This document shows, one piece after another, positions 16,905-27,092 of a stretch of DNA of 64,000 bases. A program made the translations under genes and the position numbers. The first letter of the stretch is position 1. Each line of letters begins with the position of its first letter. The stretch spans positions 372,001 through 436,000 of the forward strand of contig NZ_FQVN01000002.1 in assembly GCF_900129375.1 (NCBI RefSeq), read 5' to 3'. The notes under the pieces were generated by a model that had not been told where the DNA came from, did not search any database, and saw only the letters and a list, made by a program, of their open reading frames with translations. Source of the stretch: Streptoalloteichus hindustanus. GTDB taxonomy: Bacteria; Actinomycetota; Actinomycetes; Mycobacteriales; Pseudonocardiaceae.

Positions 16905-17738
16905 GTGTCCCAGAAGCGCGAAGCCCCGTCCACCGCCGGTGATCAGCAGGAGCTCCGGGCCGACTGCGCGAACTGCTTCGGCCTCTGCTGCGTGGCCCTG
17001 CCCTTCGCCGCGTCGGCCGACTTCGCGGTCAACAAGGACGCCGGCAAGCCGTGCTCGAACCTGTTGGCGGACTTCCGCTGCGGCATCCACAGCCAGCTCC
17101 GCGAGAAGGGCTTCTCCGGCTGCACCGTCTTCGACTGCTTCGGCGCGGGCCAGAAGGTCTCCCAGATCACCTTCGGCGGCCAGGACTGGCGGAAGCGACC
17201 CGGCGAGGCGCGGCGGATGTTCGCCGTGTTCCCCGTGATGCGCCAGCTCCACGAGCTGCTGTGGTACCTGGGCGAGGCGTTGTCGCTGCCGGCCGCCCGC
17301 CCCGTCCACGCCGACCTCCGCCGCGCGCGGGACGAGGTCGAGCGCCGGAGCTGGGAGAACGCCGAGGCGATCCTGGAGCTGGACGTGGCGGAGCTCCGGC
17401 ACGAGGTCAACGCGGTGTTGCTGCGCGCCAGCGAGCTGGTGCGGGCCGAGGTGCCCGGCCGCAAGAAGAACCACCGGGGCGCCGACCTCATCGGGGCGAA
17501 GCTCCGCAAGGCCAACCTGCGGGGCGCGAGCCTGCGCGGGGCCTACCTCATCGCCGCCGACCTCAGGGACGCCGACCTCCGCTCAGCCGACCTGATCGGC
17601 GCGGACCTGCGGGACGCCGACCTGTCCGGCGCCGACCTCACCGGGGCCGTCTTCCTCACGCAGGCCCAGCTCAACGCGGCCAGGGGCGACGCGCGGACCA
17701 GGCTGCCCGAGGGGCTGCGCCACCCCGCCCACTGGTGA
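16905..17738 (+). CDS. YkgJ-type Cys cluster fused to a pentapeptide-repeat domain
   Basis: A 277-residue two-part protein. Residues 21-78 hold eight cysteines: CxxCxxxCC at 21/24/28/29, then Cys50, Cys59, Cys73 and Cys78, the pattern of YkgJ/UPF0153 metal-chelating proteins. A helical linker follows (about 95-180). Residues about 183-240 are pentapeptide repeats of the A(D/N)LxX type (GADLIGAKLRKANLRGASL and on), which fold as a right-handed beta helix. The N-terminal part likely binds Zn or Fe; the function of the whole is unknown. GTG 16905 has AGGAG 11 bases upstream. It is convergent with the O-methyltransferase gene. Confidence 0.82.
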   Translation: MSQKREAPSTAGDQQELRADCANCFGLCCVALPFAASADFAVNKDAGKPCSNLLADFRCGIHSQLREKGFSGCTVFDCFGAGQKVSQITFGGQDWRKRPGEARRMFAVFPVMRQLHELLWYLGEALSLPAARPVHADLRRARDEVERRSWENAEAILELDVAELRHEVNAVLLRASELVRAEVPGRKKNHRGADLIGAKLRKANLRGASLRGAYLIAADLRDADLRSADLIGADLRDADLSGADLTGAVFLTQAQLNAARGDARTRLPEGLRHPAHW

Positions 17739-17793
17739 CGCGCCCCGCACGCGCCCCGGAGCTGCGCCGTCGCGCCCCGTCACCCCGCCCCAA

Positions 17794-17849
17794 CCGAACT
17801 TGCCCAGCCGAACCTGTTCAGTCGAACCTGCTCAGCCCAACCCGTTCAG
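17794..17849. repeat. 4 x 14-bp tandem repeat ending on a stop codon
   Basis: Units CCGAACTTGCCCAG, CCGAACCTGTTCAG, TCGAACCTGCTCAG and CCCAACCCGTTCAG. The last unit contains the stop codon (minus strand, 17846-17848) of the O-methyltransferase. Confidence 0.85.
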
Positions 17850-18850
17850 TCGACGGTGAACTCCACAAGGGAGCGGTAGGGCGAGATGGTGCGGACCGAG
17901 CGCTGGGTGAGGCCGGCGGTCGCGCCCAGCGCCGCGAGTTGGGCCGCGCTGCGCTCCCGGCCGCCGATGAACGTCAGCATCCGCAGGTCCATCGGGCTGC
18001 GGGGGAGCTGGTCCCGGCCGGCGTCGACGAGCCCCTCGACCAGCAGCACGCGTCCGCCGGACCCGGCCGCCGCCGCGCAGCGCCGCAGGATGGCCGCACT
18101 CCGCTCGTCGTCCCAGTCGTGGATGATCGACGACAGGACGTAGACGTCGCCGCCGGCGGGCAACGGGTCGAAGAAGTTGCCCGGCGCGACCCGGCACCGG
18201 TCAGCGACCCCGGCCTCGGCGAACGTCCTGGCCGCCGCCTGGGCCGGACCCGGGAGGTCGACCAGCGTGCCCCGCAGTTCCGGGTACGCGGTGGCCAGCG
18301 CGGTGAGCAACGCGCCGTTGCCGCCGCCGACGTCCACCACGTGCCCGACCGAGCCCCAGTCGTAGCCGGCGAGGATCGCGGCGGCCTCGGCGTGGATCTG
18401 GCCGGCCATCAGCGCGTCGAAGGACCCGGCGAGCGCCGGGTCGCCGGCCAGGTCGTCCCAGAAGCCCCGCCCGTAGACCTCGGGGTAGGCCGGTTTCCCG
18501 GTGGTGACCACGTCGAGCAGGCGCACGAAGGACAGGTCCGCCCGTCCGACCGCGCCCCGGACGTCCAGCCAGGCCCGCAGCCCGACGGCGTCCCGCAGTT
18601 TCGCGCCCAGCCCGGTCAGCGCGAACTCCCCGTCGGGCCGCTCGACGAGCAGGCCGGCCGTGACGAGGTGCCGCATCAGCCGGCCGAGGGCGTCGGGCTG
18701 GGTCCCGGTCGCCTCGGCCAGCGCGGGCACCGTGGTCCGCCCCTCGGCGATCCGGTCGGCCAGCCGCAGCGTGGCCGCGACGCGGATCGCCATGGGGGTG
18801 ATCACGTCGGACAGCTCCAGCAGGCGCTCCGCGAGGTCATCATCAGCCAT
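17846..18850 (-). CDS. SAM-dependent O-methyltransferase
   Basis: A 334-residue protein of the acetylserotonin O-methyltransferase type. A winged-helix dimerisation domain (about 1-90, LAEATGTQPDALGRLMRHLV) precedes the Rossmann domain with SAM motif HVVDVGGGNGALL. The conserved segment IHDWDDE holds the usual catalytic His, and GRVLLVEGLVDAG is motif VI. Members methylate hydroxyl groups of aromatic or secondary-metabolite substrates; no biosynthetic genes adjoin it, so the substrate is open. I start at ATG 18850, where family similarity begins; ATG 18871 would add seven residues. Neither start has a clear ribosome site. Confidence 0.85.
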   Translation of the reverse strand: MADDDLAERLLELSDVITPMAIRVAATLRLADRIAEGRTTVPALAEATGTQPDALGRLMRHLVTAGLLVERPDGEFALTGLGAKLRDAVGLRAWLDVRGAVGRADLSFVRLLDVVTTGKPAYPEVYGRGFWDDLAGDPALAGSFDALMAGQIHAEAAAILAGYDWGSVGHVVDVGGGNGALLTALATAYPELRGTLVDLPGPAQAAARTFAEAGVADRCRVAPGNFFDPLPAGGDVYVLSSIIHDWDDERSAAILRRCAAAAGSGGRVLLVEGLVDAGRDQLPRSPMDLRMLTFIGGRERSAAQLAALGATAGLTQRSVRTISPYRSLVEFTVD

Positions 18851-19118
18851 TGGTGGCACGCGCCCATCCAATCAGGATCGGCGCGGCAAAGCATCAACTC
18901 CCAGTAGTCGGAATCCGCCAAACGGGTTGGTCGCATGTGGGGGGTTGGTGATTTTTGGGGGATATCGGCCGCACGCGGCGCGATTGATGACGCTTCGTAG
19001 TGAGATGGTTGGTCCGCGGTGGACTGGCGTTCACCTGGATGGATGAGCGCGGGGTGGGTGGCGACCCGGGGTGGGCCGGCTGGGGTCCGCCGGGGCCGGG
19101 ATGGGAGGATTCCGGCCC

Positions 19119-19382
19119 GTGAAGACGTTCGACGAGTTGTTCGCCGAGCTCACCGAGCGGGCCAGGACCCGCCCCGCCGGCTCCGGCACCGTCGCCGCGC
19201 TCGACGCCGGCGTGCACGCCCAGGGCAAGAAGGTGCTGGAGGAGGCCGGCGAGGTGTGGCTGGCCGCCGAGCACGAGACCGACGAGCAGCTCGCCGAGGA
19301 GATCTCCCAGCTCCTCTACCGGGTGCAGGTCCTCATGCTCGGCCGCGGCCTGACCCTGGACGACGTCTACCGCTACCTGTGA
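19119..19382 (+). CDS. hisE: Phosphoribosyl-ATP pyrophosphohydrolase
   Basis: An 87-residue single-domain HisE of the MazG-like helical type, hydrolysing phosphoribosyl-ATP to phosphoribosyl-AMP in the second step of histidine synthesis. The metal-binding acidic helices are present: [18 protein letters not shown] and [21 protein letters not shown]. The end [11 protein letters not shown] matches the actinobacterial form. GTG 19119 is chosen by homology ([11 protein letters not shown]) and a GGAGG about 10 bases upstream. hisG follows after 44 bp, as in Mycobacterium (Rv2122c-Rv2121c), so the two form an operon carrying histidine steps 1 and 2. Confidence 0.95.
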   Translation: MKTFDELFAELTERARTRPAGSGTVAALDAGVHAQGKKVLEEAGEVWLAAEHETDEQLAEEISQLLYRVQVLMLGRGLTLDDVYRYL

Positions 19383-19426
19383 GCCCCCGGCCCACACGAA
19401 CCATCCCCGACCTGGAGCGAACTGCC

Positions 19427-20272
19427 ATGCTGCGTGTCGCCGTGCCGAACAAGGGAACGCTGGCCCAACCGGCGTCCGAGATGCTCGTCGAGGCTGGCTA
19501 CCGGCAGCGCCATGAGCAGCGCGACCTGACCGTGGTCGACGACGCCAACGAGGTCGAGTTCTTCTTCCTCCGGCCCAAGGACATCGCGATCTACGTCGGC
19601 TCCGGCGAGCTGGACCTGGGCATCACCGGCCGCGACCTCGCGCTGGAGTCCGGCGCGCCGGTCGGCGCCCGGCTCTCCCTCGGCTTCGGCGGCTCGACCT
19701 TCCGCTACGCCGCCCCCGGCGGCAAGGACTGGAAGGTCGGCGACCTGGAGGGCCGGCGGGTCGCCACCGCGTACCCCCGCCTGGTGCGCGGCGACCTCGC
19801 CCGGCACGGCGTGGACGCCGAGGTCATCCGGCTCGACGGCGCGGTGGAGATCTCGGTGCAGCTCGGCGTGGCCGACGCCATCGCCGACGTGGTCGGCTCC
19901 GGCCGCACGCTGCGCCAGCACGGCCTGGTCGCCTTCGGCGACCCGATCTGCAGGTCCGAGGCCGTGCTGATCGAGCGCGAGGGCGCCCCGAACTCGCCGG
20001 AGAGGGCGCAGATGACCGCCCGCCTCCAGGGCGTGGTGTTCGCCCAGCAGTACCTGATGCTCGACTACGACTGCCCCCGCCGGCTGCTCGACGCCGCGAT
20101 CGAGCTCACGCCCGGCCTGGAGTCGCCGACGGTCGCCCCGCTGGCCGACCCGGACTGGGTGGCCGTGCGGTCGATGGTGCTGCGCAAGGAGGCCAACGTG
20201 GTCATGGACCGGCTGGCAAGCCTGGGCGCCAAGGCGGTGCTCGCCTCCGACATCCGGTCCTGCCGCCTCTGA
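19427..20272 (+). CDS. hisG: ATP phosphoribosyltransferase, long form
   Basis: A 281-residue HisG catalysing the first, committed step of histidine synthesis (ATP + PRPP). It begins [19 protein letters not shown], and the PRPP-binding segment is [19 protein letters not shown] near residue 150. Residues about 205-281 form the extra ferredoxin-like domain that binds histidine for feedback inhibition, so no HisZ partner is needed. GGAGCG lies before ATG 19427. A very stable hairpin 37 bases past the stop ends the hisEG unit. Confidence 0.97.
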   Translation: MLRVAVPNKGTLAQPASEMLVEAGYRQRHEQRDLTVVDDANEVEFFFLRPKDIAIYVGSGELDLGITGRDLALESGAPVGARLSLGFGGSTFRYAAPGGKDWKVGDLEGRRVATAYPRLVRGDLARHGVDAEVIRLDGAVEISVQLGVADAIADVVGSGRTLRQHGLVAFGDPICRSEAVLIEREGAPNSPERAQMTARLQGVVFAQQYLMLDYDCPRRLLDAAIELTPGLESPTVAPLADPDWVAVRSMVLRKEANVVMDRLASLGAKAVLASDIRSCRL

Positions 20273-20309
20273 CCCCTCGGTCGAGGAGACGAGGCCCTTC
20301 GTCGTCACC

Positions 20310-20354
20310 AGGGCCCCGCGTCGTGCCGCCTCCGGCGGCGCCGCGCGGGGCCCT
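20310..20354 (+). terminator. hisEG terminator
   Basis: Perfect 11-bp stem AGGGCCCCGCG (20310-20320) with CGCGGGGCCCT (20344-20354), enclosing a second GCCGCC/GGCGGC stem. Confidence 0.8.
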
Positions 20355-20489
20355 CGGCGTTCGGCGGTTCCGCGGGAGCGTCCCCCCGCCTCCTCCCGCG
20401 AGCGCGCCCACAGGCCGTGTCCTTGGGGATACCGGGCAGGAGCGGACGCACCCGTGCGGGAACCCGGGCGGCACGTGATACTCCGACCG

Positions 20490-21470
20490 ATGACGGACCC
20501 CCACGGTCAGCCGTTCCGACCAGCGTCGGCGTCCACCCGGGGCCCCGCGCGGCTGGCTGACCCGCCGCCCGGCGTCGGCTACGACCGGATGGCGCGCACC
20601 GCGTGCCACTGCTGGTGGCGGCCGGTCGTCGGCACGGTGGTGATCGGGGTCGGCTGGGTCGTCGCGATGGTCGTGGTCGTCGTGCTGGGCGTCGTGGCGG
20701 CGGAGCTGGCCGCGGCGCCGGTCCGACTGGTCGACAGCCACCTGTTCGCCGACCCGCTCTGGGACACCGTCGTCGGCCTGCTGTCGATCGCGGCCGTCCT
20801 CCCTGTGGTGTTCCTCGCCGCCCGGATCGCGCAGCGCCGCCGACCCGGCACGCTGTCCTCGGTGGTCGGCCACCTGCGCTGGGGCTGGTTCGGGCGGTGC
20901 TTGCTGGTCGCCATCCCGGTGATGGTCGTCTCGCTGCTGCTGCTCGTGGTGCTGGCCGCCCTCGTGACGGCCGAACCGGCGGAGCAGACCGCGGTGCGCT
21001 GGACGGGGTGGCCCCGCTTCGCGGTGAGCGCGTGCCTGCTGGTCGTCGTGGTGCCGTTGCAGGCGGCGGGTGAGGAGTACCTGGCGCGGGGGTGGTTCAT
21101 CCAGGCGTTCGGCGCCTGGTTCGGCACGCCGTGGCCGGGCATCCTCGCCGGCGGTCTGGTCTTCGTCGCGTTGCACTCCGTCAGCCAGGTGTGGGGCGCC
21201 GCCGACCTCATGCTCTACGCCGTCGTGCTCGGCTGGCTCGCTGTCCGCACCGGCGGGCTGGAGGCCGGCATCGCGCTGCACGCGACGGGCAACCTCATGG
21301 TGTTCCTGCTCGCCGCCGCCACGGACCAGCTCGGGCTCGACGGCTCCGCCGGCGACGCCCCCTGGTACCTGTTCGCGACCAACGCCCTGATGCTGCCGCT
21401 CTACGCGTGGCTCGTCAGCACCCTGCACCGGAGCGCCGGGCAGGTCCGGCTCGTCCCGGCCGCGCGGTGA
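20490..21470 (+). CDS. CPBP-family intramembrane metalloprotease (CAAX-like)
   Basis: A 326-residue multi-pass membrane protein with about eight hydrophobic helices. CPBP motifs are complete: motif 1 EExxxR as Glu195-Glu196...Arg200 in GEEYLARGWFIQ, motif 2 with His in FVALHSVSQ, and motif 3 HATGN in GIALHATGNLMV. Bacterial members are putative site-II glutamic/metallo intramembrane proteases used in bacteriocin self-immunity or protein maturation; the target is unknown. ATG 20490 is supported by GATACT seven bases upstream, suggesting a leaderless message. The 63-bp gap to the convergent nuclease gene is entirely a 15-bp tandem array. Confidence 0.87.
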   Translation: MTDPHGQPFRPASASTRGPARLADPPPGVGYDRMARTACHCWWRPVVGTVVIGVGWVVAMVVVVVLGVVAAELAAAPVRLVDSHLFADPLWDTVVGLLSIAAVLPVVFLAARIAQRRRPGTLSSVVGHLRWGWFGRCLLVAIPVMVVSLLLLVVLAALVTAEPAEQTAVRWTGWPRFAVSACLLVVVVPLQAAGEEYLARGWFIQAFGAWFGTPWPGILAGGLVFVALHSVSQVWGAADLMLYAVVLGWLAVRTGGLEAGIALHATGNLMVFLLAAATDQLGLDGSAGDAPWYLFATNALMLPLYAWLVSTLHRSAGQVRLVPAAR

Positions 21471-21537
21471 CCCCGCTCGGCCCGTCCTGCTCGGGTCCCT
21501 CCTGCTCGGGCCCGCCCCGTTCGGTCCGCCCGTTCAG
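21471..21537. repeat. 15-bp tandem array filling a convergent intergenic gap
   Basis: Four 15-base units (CCTGCTCGGGTCCCT and relatives) plus a 7-base partial unit. The array starts directly after the protease TGA and ends on the nuclease stop codon at 21534-21536, so no other sequence separates the two genes. Confidence 0.88.
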
Positions 21538-22460
21538 TCCACGCGGTCCAGGGCGGTCTCCACGCCCAGGCCCGACGGGTCCGGCCACCCCGGGTACTCC
21601 GGCGGCGTCCCGCCGAACGACGGGCAGAACGCCTTGTGGTCGCACCAGTCGCACAACCGGCTGGGGTTGGGGCGGAAGTCCCCGGTGCGGCCGGCCCGCA
21701 GGATCGCCTGCCACACGGCCTCCAGCGTGCGCTCGAACCGACGCAGCTCCCCCTCGTCCGGGGCGTAGGCCAGCGACTGCCGGTCCGCGAGGTACATCAG
21801 GCGGAGCTGGCGCGGCACCACGCCCCGCGTGCGCCACAGCACCAGGGCGTAGAACTTCATCTGGAACAGCGCCTTGGCCTCGCCGATCTCCCTCGGCGCC
21901 GTGCCCGTCTTGTAGTCCACCACCCTGATCTCGCCGGTGGGGGCCACGTCGATCCGGTCGATGTAGCCGCGCAGCAGCACGCCGGAGGCGAGCTCGGCCT
22001 CCACCAGCAGCTCGCACGCCTCCGGCTCCAGCCGGCGCGGGTCCTCCAACCCGAAGTAGTGGTCCAGCAGCCGGCCCGCCGAGGACAGCCACTCGGCCAG
22101 CTCGGCCTCGGCGTCCGCCGCGTCGTCGAACAGCCCGGCCAGCTCGGGGCGGGTGTCGCGCAGCTCCCGCCACGCCGGTTCGAGCAGCGCCCTGGCCTCG
22201 TCCGGCACCCGCCGCACGGCCGGCAGGGTGAAGAGGCGCTCCAGCACGGCGTGCACCACGGTGCCCCGCGCCTGCGCCCTGGTGGGCTTCTCCGGCAGCC
22301 GGTCCACGGCCCGGAAGCGGTAGAGCAGCGGGCACTGCTTGAAGTCGCTGGCCCGGGAGGGGGAGAGGGCCGGGCGGCGCGGACGCCGCCTCCCCGCGTC
22401 GTCGGCGTCGCCGTTCGCGCTGCCCGCCGACGACCTGACCTCCCCGACCACATCTGCCAT
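21534..22460 (-). CDS. RecB-family exonuclease, Fe-S PD-(D/E)XK (Rv2119-like)
   Basis: A 308-residue Cas4/RecB-type nuclease. It starts with SPSRASDFKQCPLLYRFR, whose Cys is the first Fe-S ligand. The PD-(D/E)XK core is LLRGYIDRID then IRVVDYKTG, with Asp and Lys of the active site. The last three ligands cluster as CDWCDHKAFC near the C-terminus, giving the AddB-like 4Fe-4S staple. It should cut DNA ends or flaps in repair, but the in vivo role is unknown. ATG 22460 is supported by a TAGGGT -10 seven bases upstream. The location beside trmI and arc matches Rv2119 in Mycobacterium. Confidence 0.9.
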   Translation of the reverse strand: MADVVGEVRSSAGSANGDADDAGRRRPRRPALSPSRASDFKQCPLLYRFRAVDRLPEKPTRAQARGTVVHAVLERLFTLPAVRRVPDEARALLEPAWRELRDTRPELAGLFDDAADAEAELAEWLSSAGRLLDHYFGLEDPRRLEPEACELLVEAELASGVLLRGYIDRIDVAPTGEIRVVDYKTGTAPREIGEAKALFQMKFYALVLWRTRGVVPRQLRLMYLADRQSLAYAPDEGELRRFERTLEAVWQAILRAGRTGDFRPNPSRLCDWCDHKAFCPSFGGTPPEYPGWPDPSGLGVETALDRVD

Positions 22461-22467
22461 GCCTGGC

Positions 22468-22473
22468 ACCCTA
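22468..22473 (-). promoter_or_regulatory. -10 element TAGGGT of the RecB-type nuclease
   Basis: On the minus strand TAGGGT ends 7 bases before the ATG at 22460, consistent with a leaderless transcript. Confidence 0.65.
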
Positions 22474-22662
22474 GGCCACCCCGGCGACACTCCCGACCCT
22501 CGCCAGGCGTGGCCGACCCCGCGCAGTGGCCCAGAGCTCACCCGCGTCCGGCCGGAACCACGAGCGCGGCACGGACGAGCACGTTCGGGTGAGAAGTGGA
22601 GGCGGGAGTGTCCACCGCGGTCGCCGCGGCGTCGTGTCACGGCCATCCCACACCCGCCGGCC

Positions 22663-22668
22663 TACGCT
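22663..22668 (+). promoter_or_regulatory. -10 element TACGCT of the site-2 protease
   Basis: TACGCT ends 7 bases before GTG 22676. Together with 22468-22473 it makes a divergent pair of leaderless promoters about 190 bp apart. Confidence 0.65.
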
Positions 22669-22675
22669 TTCGAAC

Positions 22676-24725
<2,050 letters not shown>

Positions 24726-24750
24726 CCGCGCGACAGACATACAGATATAA

Positions 24751-24788
24751 GGAGTGGCCGGTCACCGTTCGCGGTGACCGGCCACTCC
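24751..24788. terminator. Perfect 17-bp stem with TTCG tetraloop
   Basis: GGAGTGGCCGGTCACCG (24751-24767), loop TTCG, then its exact complement (24772-24788). It separates convergent trmI and the PGQ-rich membrane protein gene and can terminate both. It is preceded by an AT-rich run (acatacagatataa) unusual for this DNA. Confidence 0.9.
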
Positions 24789-24812
24789 TGGTTCTGGTTC
24801 GTGGTCAGCGAC

Positions 24813-25754
24813 TCACTTCTTGTCGCAGATGACCCAGCCGCCCGACTCCTTGACGATCGGGTTGGAGAGCTCGCCGCCCTGCTGCTTGGTCGACTCGATC
24901 TTCAGCTTGAACGACCCGCTGCCGCCGGTCGTGGTGACGCTCGTCATGGTCACCTTGGCGCTGGGGTCGGGGTCGCCGGCCTTGCCGAGCAGGCCGGCGT
25001 TCTTGCTCTCCTCGAACGTCTTGGCGCAGACCAGCGGCCGGAGCTCGTCCTCGGACCAGTTCTTGCCCCGGTGGATGACCGTCTGCAGCAGCGAGGCGAC
25101 CTTCGTGCCCAGCTCGCGGGCCGCCGGGTCGGCCGAGTCGCCGCCGCCCTTCGGCGTGGGCACCGCGGACCGGGTGGAGCTGGACTTCGGCAGCGAGCTG
25201 CCGGACGTCGGGGCCGGTGACGAGCTCGTGGTCTCGCTGGGCCCACTCGCCGCGGCCGGCTCGTCCTTCTTGCCGGTGAGCAGCACCACCGCGGTGACGC
25301 CACCGCCGACCAGCACCAGCACCGCGGCCACGATGCCGATCACCAGGCCGGTCCGCTTCTTCGGCGGCGGAGGCGTGCCACCACCGCCGGGGAAGCCCGG
25401 AGCGCCGAACGGCTGCTGGCCGAACTGACCGGGTTGGCCCGGCTGCCCGTACGGCCCCGGCTGACCGGGGAACGCGCCCTGCTGGCCGAACTGGCCCTGC
25501 TGCGCGGAGGGGTCGAACTGGCCGGGCTGCCCCGGTTGCCCGAACTGGCCGGGCTGACCCTGCTGGCCGTAGGGGTCCGGCTGGCCGAACCCGCCGGGCG
25601 CGCCACCGTGGGGCTGTCCCGGCTGCTGGCCCCAGCCCCCCGGCTGCGGTTGGCCGGGCTGGGGGAAACCACCGGACTGCGGTCCGGTGGGCTGCTGCGG
25701 CCAGCCGCCCGGCTGCTGCGGGTCGTACGGCCCCGGCTGCGACGGGTAGGTCAC
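24813..25754 (-). CDS. PGQ-rich single-pass membrane protein 1
   Basis: 313 residues. Residues 1-130 are a disordered tail of Pro/Gly/Gln/Phe repeats ([15 protein letters not shown] and variants). One transmembrane helix (about 137-157, [24 protein letters not shown]) follows the basic PKKR, so the tail is cytosolic. A Ser/Thr/Pro linker leads to a small outer domain (about 215-313) with two Cys ([10 protein letters not shown] and WVICDKK at the end) that probably form a disulfide. The organisation matches actinobacterial DUF4878/DUF4333-type surface proteins; no function is known. GTG start with CGGAG upstream. Paralogues of the same design lie at 25970-26851 and 57967-58770. Confidence 0.85.
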   Translation of the reverse strand: MTYPSQPGPYDPQQPGGWPQQPTGPQSGGFPQPGQPQPGGWGQQPGQPHGGAPGGFGQPDPYGQQGQPGQFGQPGQPGQFDPSAQQGQFGQQGAFPGQPGPYGQPGQPGQFGQQPFGAPGFPGGGGTPPPPKKRTGLVIGIVAAVLVLVGGGVTAVVLLTGKKDEPAAASGPSETTSSSPAPTSGSSLPKSSSTRSAVPTPKGGGDSADPAARELGTKVASLLQTVIHRGKNWSEDELRPLVCAKTFEESKNAGLLGKAGDPDPSAKVTMTSVTTTGGSGSFKLKIESTKQQGGELSNPIVKESGGWVICDKK

Positions 25755-25864
25755 GGTGATGCTCCGGGTTCGGATCTGGGAAAACGCGCGCGGACCTGCC
25801 CAACCTAAGGGGTCGGACAGGCGTTTGGGTCGAGTTCGGGCGAACCCGCGGCATCAGAAACACG

Positions 25865-25897
25865 CGCACCCGACCACCTGCGAGGTGGTCGGGTGCG
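25865..25897. terminator. Perfect 15-bp stem-loop between the two PGQ genes
   Basis: CGCACCCGACCACCT (25865-25879), loop GCG, exact complement to 25897. It lies downstream of the minus-strand gene ending at 25970, so the two PGQ genes are separate transcription units. Confidence 0.85.
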
Positions 25898-25969
25898 GAG
25901 AGTTCCGGAGCGGTGACCGCCGGTGCCGCGAGGACGTCAGCGGAGCCGATCACCGAAGGACGCGACAGG

Positions 25970-26851
25970 TCAGCCGCAGACCCGCCACTCGCCGTCCTCC
26001 TTGGTCATGTCCAGCTTCAGATCGTCACTGTCGCTCTTGCTGGGAGTGACCTTCTCCGCCTTGAGCTTGACAGTGGCCTTGTCGCCGTTCTCCTGCACGT
26101 CGAGGACCGTGAACTTCACCTTGGTGTTCTTGGCCTCGTTCACCTTCTCCTCGGCCTTCTTGCGCGCCTCTCCCGCCGGGAGCTTCGCCAGGCGCTCCTC
26201 CAGGTCCCTGATCCGCTTCTCCTGGTTCTCCTTGGTCTTCTTGATGTCGTCGCGCTTGGCGGCGCACGTGTACTTGGACGCGGCGTCGTAGTCGTTGTTG
26301 CTGACCTCCTTCGCGAAGGACTCGGCGACGCTGCGAGCCGACGAGCCTCCGGTGAGGAGGAGGACCAACGCGACGGCCACGCCGACGACCACGACACCGC
26401 CGCCGGCCAGGATCCAGGGCAGGGCCTTCTTCTTGGGCGCGGGCGCGGGAGCGCCGAAGGGCTGCTGGCCGAACTGGCCCGGCTGACCCGGGAAGCCGGG
26501 CTGACCGGGGAACGCGCCCGGCTGGCCGAACTGGCCCGCCTGCGCGGAGGGGTCGAACTGACCGAACTGGCCGGGCTGGCCGAACTGACCCGGTTGCCCG
26601 AACTGACCGGGCTGGCCCTGCGGGGCCGACGGGTCGAACTGGCCCGGTTGCCCGAACTGACCGGGCTGACCCGGCTGACCGAACTGGCCTGGTTGGCCCG
26701 GCTGGCCGAACCCGCCCGGCGGGGTGCCGTGCGGCTGGCCGGGCTGGGCCGGCTGCTGACCCCAGCCGCCGGGCTGGGGCTGACCGGGCTGCTGCGGCCA
26801 CTCGCCCGGCTGCTGGCCGAACGGCCCTGGCTGCTGCGGGGGGACGGACAT
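25970..26851 (-). CDS. PGQ-rich single-pass membrane protein 2
   Basis: 293 residues with the same plan as its neighbour: a tail of Pro/Gly/Gln/Phe repeats (about 1-140, including two copies of QFDPSA), a basic KKKALPW stop, one membrane helix (about 148-168), then an outer domain. That domain starts [21 protein letters not shown], has a charged helical stretch ([20 protein letters not shown]) and beta strands with Cys in [10 protein letters not shown] and the C-terminal WRVCG. It resembles DUF4878-like lipocone or NTF2-type surface domains; function unknown. ATG 26851 has AAGGAG upstream. It is divergent from arc across a 241-bp region. Confidence 0.85.
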   Translation of the reverse strand: MSVPPQQPGPFGQQPGEWPQQPGQPQPGGWGQQPAQPGQPHGTPPGGFGQPGQPGQFGQPGQPGQFGQPGQFDPSAPQGQPGQFGQPGQFGQPGQFGQFDPSAQAGQFGQPGAFPGQPGFPGQPGQFGQQPFGAPAPAPKKKALPWILAGGGVVVVGVAVALVLLLTGGSSARSVAESFAKEVSNNDYDAASKYTCAAKRDDIKKTKENQEKRIRDLEERLAKLPAGEARKKAEEKVNEAKNTKVKFTVLDVQENGDKATVKLKAEKVTPSKSDSDDLKLDMTKEDGEWRVCG

Positions 26852-27037
26852 CACGATCTCCTTGAGGCTCCAGGGAGCGGTTGGGGACACTGCCCGGACG
26901 GTGGCCGGCAGGGCCGAGGGCTAGGACGCACGGTAGTGGGTAGCCGGTTCCACAGGACACCGAGACGGAGTAGTTCGTCCCGCCAAGTGAGCGGTTTAGG
27001 GTGAGCGCTCGTTTGCTCGGCATGTACGAACCCGCTC

Positions 27038-27060
27038 TAGTCGGTGATCGCCGGTACCGT
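27038..27060 (+). promoter_or_regulatory. arc promoter with a PafBC-type (RecA-NDp) motif
   Basis: TAGTCGGTG (27038-27046), 8 bases, TACCGT (27055-27060). This fits the published PafBC consensus TTGTCRGTG-N8-TANNNT with one mismatch and exact spacing. The start of transcription would be near 27067, giving arc a short leader with its GGAGGAGG site. Confidence 0.55.
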
Positions 27061-27092
27061 GGGTGTACGTAGCACGGGAGGAGGGTGCCGAC

